64,000 nucleotides of DNA. Source: Bordetella petrii. Lineage in GTDB: Bacteria; Pseudomonadota; Gammaproteobacteria; Burkholderiales; Burkholderiaceae_B. The notes under the pieces were generated by a model, which did not search any database, was not told where the DNA came from, and saw only the letters and a program-made list of their open reading frames with translations. The position numbers and the translations under genes were made by a program. The first letter of the stretch is position 1. Each line of letters begins with the position of its first letter. Positions 59,379-64,000 of the stretch are shown piece by piece. The stretch spans positions 107,333 to 171,332 of the forward strand of contig WMBV01000008.1 of NCBI GenBank assembly GCA_017745595.1, read 5' to 3'.

Positions 59379-61652
59379 CTACAGCGACGCCAGGAAACCC
59401 AGCAATTCATTTAGATCGGCGGGCTTGGTGAAGTGCCGGTCGAACCCTGTTTGCGCGCTGCGCGCGATATCGGACGACGCGCCATAACCGCTCATGGCAA
59501 TGATCTTCAGCGACCCTGCCCAGGGTTCGCCCCGCAGCCGCGTGCACACGGTATAGCCGTCGAGCTTGGGCATGCCGATATCCAGTATCGCCACATCGGG
59601 CCGGTGCAGCCGGGCCGCGGCCAGCGCGTCTTCGCCGTCGGCGGCCAGAATGACCCGATGGCCATCGAGCTCCAGAATGGCCGCCAGGGTCTGGGCCGCG
59701 TCCTGGTTGTCGTCGGCCAGCAGCACGTTCAGGCCGCGACCCGCCGGTGGCTTATCGGCCATGTCGGCGGTGTTGCCCGATGTGCCTGTCAGCGATTCCC
59801 GCAGCGGCAGCCGGACACGGAATTCCGCTCCGTGCCCCAGCCCCTCGCTGAAGACCTCGACCGTGCCTTCGTGCAGCTCGACCAGGCGTTGTACCAGGAA
59901 CAGTCCGATTCCCAGCCCGCCCCGAGAGTGCTCCAGTGATTGCTCGACCTGGTAGAACAGCTTGAACAGGCTGCCGAGATCTTTGCGGTCGATGCCGATG
60001 CCTTGATCGCGCACCCGCACCATGACGTGGCCGGGATGGTCGAGTTCGGCCTCGATAATGATGCGGCCGCCGGGTTCGGAATACTTGGAGCCGTTAATGA
60101 TCAGGTTGGCGAATACCTGGGCCAGGCGTACCGGGTCGCCTTCGAGCGGCACCGGTGCGGCGGGCAGGCCCAGCACTACCTGTTGCCCTTTTGCATTGAC
60201 CGGCGATGCGCTGGTTTCCATGGCGTGCTGCAGCACGGTCGTCAGGGTAGTCGATTCTTTTTTCAGGCCCAGATGGCCATGGCCGATGCGCCCCACATCG
60301 AGCAGGTCGTCGATCAGCCGGGAAAAGTGGTCGATCTGCCGCAAGATGACGGCGCCCGGTTCGCGCAGCGTGGGGTCTTGCGCCGACTTGCGCCCCAGCA
60401 GTTCGGCAATGTTCCGGATCGGCGCCAGCGGGTTGCGCAATTCGTGAGCCAGCTGCGCCAGGAACTGGTCTTTTTGCCGATCGGCCTCTTTCAGGTCTTG
60501 TTCGATCAGCCGCTGGTCGACCAGGTCGGCGGCCTGGCGCGCCAGCAGGTCGAGATGGCGCAATTCGTGTTCACAGGGTTGCCGGGGCTCTCGCCAATGG
60601 GTGGAAATCATGCCGATGACATGGCCGCGGCGCGATATCAGCGGCGTGGTCTGCACGGCAAGAATACCCATGCCGCGATAAGTGGCCAGGTCGTCGGTAC
60701 AGGCCATGAACCCGCATTCACGCACGTCGCTCACGAATACGCGGGCGCGGGTGCGCAATGCTTCGCCGCACGTGCTGTGGGATTGCACGGTAACCCATTC
60801 CCAGAATATTTTGGCTTCCGGGGGAAACCCCTTGCTGGCCAACAGGTGCAGCTCGCCGCCGCAGCCCCGGTCGCGATGCAGGATCTGCATGCTGGCGTAT
60901 TCGGCTTCCATGATGGCCGCCGCGGCTTCGGCGATTTCGCTATACAGGCTGTCGTCGTGTCCCGATGCCAGCAAACGCATGCCAATCTCTTGCAGGCGCC
61001 GCGTGTCGGCCAGTTCTTCTTCGAGTTCGCGGCGTGCGCGTTGCGCGTCGGCCGCCGCCCGCGCATTCGCTATGGCAATACCGGCCAGGCGCGCGCCGAA
61101 GTCTGCCAGGGCCAGCAGATGCGTCCAGTTTCGTCCCGACCGGGTCAGGCCCATGAAAAACGAGCCCACGGCCTTGCCGCCGGCATCGAATATGGGCGTG
61201 GACAGGCAAGCCTGCAGTCCGGCCGCCAGGCACTGGCTGCGCCACTGCGATGACCATTGCGGGTCCTGGTCGATGTCGGCGCAATAAATCCGCGCGCCTT
61301 GGCGGACGGCGGTACCGCAAGTGCCGAAGTGGCTGTCATCGATGGGGGTGCCCAGCACGGCCTCTGCAAAGGCGGCGGGCAGATGGGCGGTATAGAGCTG
61401 TTCAAGGACCATGCCATCTGGGGCGGCCAGCAGCACCCCCGCGCGCACGTCGGGGTCGAGTTCCGCGGCCGTGGCCGTGAGGGCAACCAGCGAGTCTTGC
61501 AGCGAGGCACCGGTGGCAATGAGTTCCAGCAGCCGGCTTTGCTGCACCGCCAAGGCGGTCGGCTGTACGGAAATCGCGACCTCCGGGCCCGGAGGGGCGG
61601 CGGCGGGTTGTAGAGGTTCGGCGTCGGGTTGCGGAAGAGAGGGCTTGTACAT
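59379..61652 (-). CDS. Hybrid sensor histidine kinase with two GAF-like domains
   Basis: A 757-residue soluble hybrid kinase without membrane segments. GAF-like sensor domains occupy about residues 35-200 and 225-380; the second contains cysteines in DRGCGGELHL, SHSTCGEALR and VRECGFMACTD that could bind a cofactor. The HisKA motif is AHELRNPLAP with His403, the ATPase has NLIINGSKYSEPGG and GGLGIGLFLV, and a C-terminal receiver (about 640-757) has Asp691 in AILDIGMPKLDG and Lys in FTKPAD. No separate response regulator or output domain is encoded nearby. Confidence 0.92.
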   Translation of the reverse strand: MYKPSLPQPDAEPLQPAAAPPGPEVAISVQPTALAVQQSRLLELIATGASLQDSLVALTATAAELDPDVRAGVLLAAPDGMVLEQLYTAHLPAAFAEAVLGTPIDDSHFGTCGTAVRQGARIYCADIDQDPQWSSQWRSQCLAAGLQACLSTPIFDAGGKAVGSFFMGLTRSGRNWTHLLALADFGARLAGIAIANARAAADAQRARRELEEELADTRRLQEIGMRLLASGHDDSLYSEIAEAAAAIMEAEYASMQILHRDRGCGGELHLLASKGFPPEAKIFWEWVTVQSHSTCGEALRTRARVFVSDVRECGFMACTDDLATYRGMGILAVQTTPLISRRGHVIGMISTHWREPRQPCEHELRHLDLLARQAADLVDQRLIEQDLKEADRQKDQFLAQLAHELRNPLAPIRNIAELLGRKSAQDPTLREPGAVILRQIDHFSRLIDDLLDVGRIGHGHLGLKKESTTLTTVLQHAMETSASPVNAKGQQVVLGLPAAPVPLEGDPVRLAQVFANLIINGSKYSEPGGRIIIEAELDHPGHVMVRVRDQGIGIDRKDLGSLFKLFYQVEQSLEHSRGGLGIGLFLVQRLVELHEGTVEVFSEGLGHGAEFRVRLPLRESLTGTSGNTADMADKPPAGRGLNVLLADDNQDAAQTLAAILELDGHRVILAADGEDALAAARLHRPDVAILDIGMPKLDGYTVCTRLRGEPWAGSLKIIAMSGYGASSDIARSAQTGFDRHFTKPADLNELLGFLASL

Positions 61653-61742
61653 CGATAGGCTTCCTGCGCTCAGGCGAGCGATAGCATATCAGTATGGGCG
61701 CGCGGCCTCGCAAGCGGCGTGCCCGGACCCAGCAGGCAGTCA

Positions 61743-61774
61743 GGTGTCTGACTCCCTGACGGAAGCCTGACACC
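61743..61774. repeat. Single REP-like palindrome
   Basis: Arms GGTGTCTGAC and GCCTGACACC pair with two mismatches around the loop TCCCTGACGGAA. Unlike the other loci this one has no partner palindrome. It lies between the leuA terminator and the divergently placed start of the histidine kinase gene on the same strand. Confidence 0.75.
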
Positions 61775-61798
61775 TGACATAGATGCCGCCGAGCCCAT

Positions 61799-61826
61799 AA
61801 AAAAGGCCCGCCGGGTAAGGCGGGCC
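61799..61826 (-). terminator. Intrinsic terminator of leuA
   Basis: Minus-strand transcription past leuA meets a perfect 8-bp stem (GGCCCGCC/GGCGGGCC) with a six-base loop, followed by six consecutive T residues (61804-61799). This is the only textbook Rho-independent terminator I see in the window. It begins 20 bp after the leuA stop codon. Confidence 0.92.
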
Positions 61827-61845
61827 CTGCATCCCGGCGCGCGGA

Positions 61846-63555
61846 TCACGCGGCCTGGACGGTCTCGCTTTCGGTCTGCGTCACGGCGCCGTTGGCCAGG
61901 TGGCGGTTCACGGCGCTGAGCACGGCCTGGAACGAGGCGGTGACGATGTCGCGGTCGATGCCCACGCCGAAGCCGGTGGCCGAATCGCCCACCCGCAGCT
62001 CGACATAGCTGGCCGCGCGCGTGTCGGTGCCGGTGCCGATGGCGTGCTCGTGGTAGTCCATGATGCGCACGGGTACGTCGAGCGCGGCCACGAAGGCCGA
62101 GATCGCGCCGTCGCCGCTACCGGTGACCACGCGGCGCTCGCCGTTGTAGTCGAGCTCGACCTGGATGCTGAACTGCTTGCCCTGCCCGGCGCTCGGATCG
62201 CCATCGATGCGATGGCGCACCAGCTTCCAGGGGCTGTGCTGTTCCAGGTATTCGCGGTTGAAAATCGTATGTACGTCGTCGGCCGTGACCTCGCGCCCGG
62301 TTTCGTCGGTAACGCGCTGGATGGCGCGGCTGAACTCGATCTGCAGGCGGCGCGGCAGCACCAGGCCGTGCTCTTGTTCAAGCAGGTACGACACCCCGCC
62401 CTTGCCCGACTGGCTGTTGACGCGGATGACGGCATCGTAGCTGCGGCCCAGGTCGGCCGGGTCGATGGGCAGGTACGGTACTTCCCAGACGGCATCGGCT
62501 TGCTGTTGCGCGAAGCCCTTCTTGATGGCGTCTTGGTGCGAGCCCGAGAACGCGGTGAAGACCAGGTCGCCGGCATACGGGTGGCGCGGGTGCACGGGCA
62601 ACTGGTTGCAGTATTCGGCGCAGCGGCGCACTTCGTCGATGTCGGAAAAGTCCAGGCCCGGATGCACGCCTTGCGTGTACAGGTTCAGCGCCAGGGTGAC
62701 CAGGTCGACGTTGCCGGTGCGTTCGCCGCTGCCGAACAGGCAGCCTTCGATGCGGTCGGCGCCCGCCATCACGGCGAACTCGGCGGCCGCCACGGCGGTG
62801 CCGCGGTCGTTATGCGGGTGCACGCTCAGTACGATGCTGTCGCGGCGCGCCAGGTTCTTGTGCATCCACTCGATCTGGTCGGCGTACAGGTTGGGGGTGG
62901 TGGCCTCGATGGTGGCCGGCAGGTTCAGCACCATCTTGCGCTCGGGCGTGGGTTGCCACACGTCGGCCACGGCGTTGGACACTTCCAGCGCGAACTCGGG
63001 TTCGGTGGTGCTGAAGACCTCGGGCGAGTATTCATAGCGCCATTGCGTTTCGGGGTGCTGGGCCATGTATTGCTTGACCCACTGCGTGCCCGTGACGGCG
63101 ATCTGCTTGATCTCGTCCTGGCTCATGTTGAATACGACTTTGCGGAACGCCGGCGCGCAGGCGTTGTACAGGTGCACCATGGCCTGCTTGGCGCCCGCGG
63201 CGGCCTCTACGGTGCGGCTGATCAGGTCTTCGCGCGATTGGGTCAGCACGATGATCATGACGTCGTCGGGAATGCGCTTTTCGTCGACCAGGATGCGCAC
63301 GAAGTCGAAGTCGGTTTGCGAGGCCGAGGGGAAGCCCACCTCGATTTCCTTGAAGCCGATTTTCACCAGCTGCTCGAAGAACCGCAGCTTGCGCTCGACG
63401 CTCATGGGTTCGATCAGCGACTGGTTGCCGTCGCGCAGGTCGGTGCTCATCCAGATGGGCGCCTGGGTAATGCGGCGGCTGGGCCAGGTGCGTTCAGAGA
63501 AGTCGCGCGCGAAGGGTGCGAACGGTACGTATTTGGTGGCGGGGTTGGCAAGCAT
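61846..63555 (-). CDS. leuA: 2-isopropylmalate synthase (long form)
   Basis: A 569-residue alpha-isopropylmalate synthase, the first committed enzyme of leucine synthesis, condensing acetyl-CoA with 2-oxoisovalerate. The TIM-barrel motif [20 protein letters not shown] carries the metal Asp and catalytic Arg, [17 protein letters not shown] gives the His pair, and [15 protein letters not shown] is the family signature. A C-terminal regulatory domain (about 440-569) for leucine feedback follows. The length and sequence belong to the roughly 560-residue class (as in actinobacteria), not the 515-residue enterobacterial one. A GAGGTG site precedes the ATG. No leucine-rich leader peptide is evident upstream. 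Confidence 0.95.
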   Translation of the reverse strand: MLANPATKYVPFAPFARDFSERTWPSRRITQAPIWMSTDLRDGNQSLIEPMSVERKLRFFEQLVKIGFKEIEVGFPSASQTDFDFVRILVDEKRIPDDVMIIVLTQSREDLISRTVEAAAGAKQAMVHLYNACAPAFRKVVFNMSQDEIKQIAVTGTQWVKQYMAQHPETQWRYEYSPEVFSTTEPEFALEVSNAVADVWQPTPERKMVLNLPATIEATTPNLYADQIEWMHKNLARRDSIVLSVHPHNDRGTAVAAAEFAVMAGADRIEGCLFGSGERTGNVDLVTLALNLYTQGVHPGLDFSDIDEVRRCAEYCNQLPVHPRHPYAGDLVFTAFSGSHQDAIKKGFAQQQADAVWEVPYLPIDPADLGRSYDAVIRVNSQSGKGGVSYLLEQEHGLVLPRRLQIEFSRAIQRVTDETGREVTADDVHTIFNREYLEQHSPWKLVRHRIDGDPSAGQGKQFSIQVELDYNGERRVVTGSGDGAISAFVAALDVPVRIMDYHEHAIGTGTDTRAASYVELRVGDSATGFGVGIDRDIVTASFQAVLSAVNRHLANGAVTQTESETVQAA

Positions 63556-64000
63556 CAGTACACCTCGATCAATATTCCCGATGTGGGCGGGACGAATTCC
63601 GGGTTCGGTTCCGGGGAACCCTGTTCGGCAGGCCGGGATAATGGTCCGGGGCCGTCAGCGGGCCATAGGTGCGGCCGGCTGGGGCGTGGCAATGAACAGG
63701 GAACAGGCTTGTGGCGAGCGTGGCTGCCGAGCTACCACAGGGCGCTAGGCCCGGCAACCGATCGGTAGGTATAGCGATAGCGCGATGAGGGAAATGCGCG
63801 CGCGCAGGCCGGCGCCCGGCGCGCTGGGGCGTCCGGAGGCAATCGCGAGGGGGAATCGGATATCGGCCATAAGACGTAAGTCAAACACATTTTTGGCCGC
63901 GGCGCAACGCCCGCGGCCCAGATGCGTGCCGGCGGGGCCTATAAGTTGGGTTCGATACGGGCCCCGGCGGGGCGGGGTTCGGCGGTGATGGGAGCGGCGG
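63556..64000. other. Intergenic region upstream of leuA, no supported gene
   Basis: These 445 bases up to the window edge hold no convincing coding region; open frames here are short and lack ribosome-binding sites. They should contain the leuA promoter and 5' leader. A small hairpin GGTTCC-GG-GGAACC lies at 63607-63620. I see neither a T-box-like nor a leucine-codon-rich attenuator. Confidence 0.5.

Noticed and set aside
63569..63757. A 62-codon minus-strand frame upstream of leuA as a leader peptide
   Set aside because: It has no run of leucine codons, no clear ribosome-binding site and no following antiterminator/terminator pair.
63785..63988. A 67-codon plus-strand frame near the window end
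   Set aside because: Arg/Ala-rich composition, no ribosome-binding site and no recognisable motif; it looks like random GC-rich coding potential.

Overview
The window is GC-rich, densely coded DNA from a betaproteobacterium, most likely Bordetella, Achromobacter or another Alcaligenaceae. Pointers are two Bug/TctC-type periplasmic receptors, the smg-topB area, a DUF1840 gene, an argS/SPOR-protein/dsbA cluster and a MerR-type LiuR regulator. I found no rRNA, tRNA, CRISPR array, insertion sequence or prophage gene. This is a chromosomal segment dominated by catabolic and transport operons.

Layout. 1-9.6 kb: end of a LysR gene, an aldehyde dehydrogenase/SDR pair, topB with a histone-H1-like Lys/Ala tail, a large DUF2157/GDYXXLXY membrane protein, gluQ and smg. 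9.8-15.6 kb: a TAXI-TRAP transporter divergent from a D-threonine-aldolase-like PLP enzyme, then an argD-type aminotransferase. 15.8-28.8 kb: nine co-directional minus-strand genes. The promoter-proximal part is leucine/isovalerate catabolism (liuA, aceK, thiolase, liuB, liuD). The distal part (SDR, ACAD10/11-like dehydrogenase, APH-fold kinase, acyl-CoA synthetase) resembles the levulinate/4-hydroxyacid module (LvaD, LvaC, LvaA, LvaE). 29.0-36.0 kb: an M20 amidohydrolase, then a CoA ligase/Bug/hydrolase/Bug operon divergent from its probable LysR regulator. 36.0-47.8 kb: ynfA, liuR, an MBL-fold hydrolase, a TonB-dependent receptor, a LysE exporter, metC, dsbA, a SPOR protein, argS, two small genes and a Zn alcohol dehydrogenase. 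48.0-57.9 kb: ten minus-strand genes encoding a LacI regulator, two complete ABC importers of different families and a GpdQ-like phosphodiesterase between them. 58.0-63.6 kb: an amidase, an orphan hybrid histidine kinase and leuA with a clear intrinsic terminator.

Control. A 17-bp sequence, GTTTACGTAAACGTAAA, occurs exactly twice in places that matter: in front of liuA and in front of liuR. This argues that LiuR controls both and perhaps the divergent genes. A LacI-type operator overlaps the start of the lacI-like gene, and a near copy lies before the second ABC cassette, tying the two transporters together.

Repeats. Fifteen 28-35 bp palindromes (arms GGTGTCTGAC / GTCAGACACC and variants) sit at seven intergenic loci, mostly as inverted doublets about 29 nt apart, like REP/REPIN elements. 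One supplies the C-terminus of an alcohol dehydrogenase. A second, about 75-bp, three-hairpin GC-rich repeat occurs three times, each directly downstream of a minus-strand stop codon.
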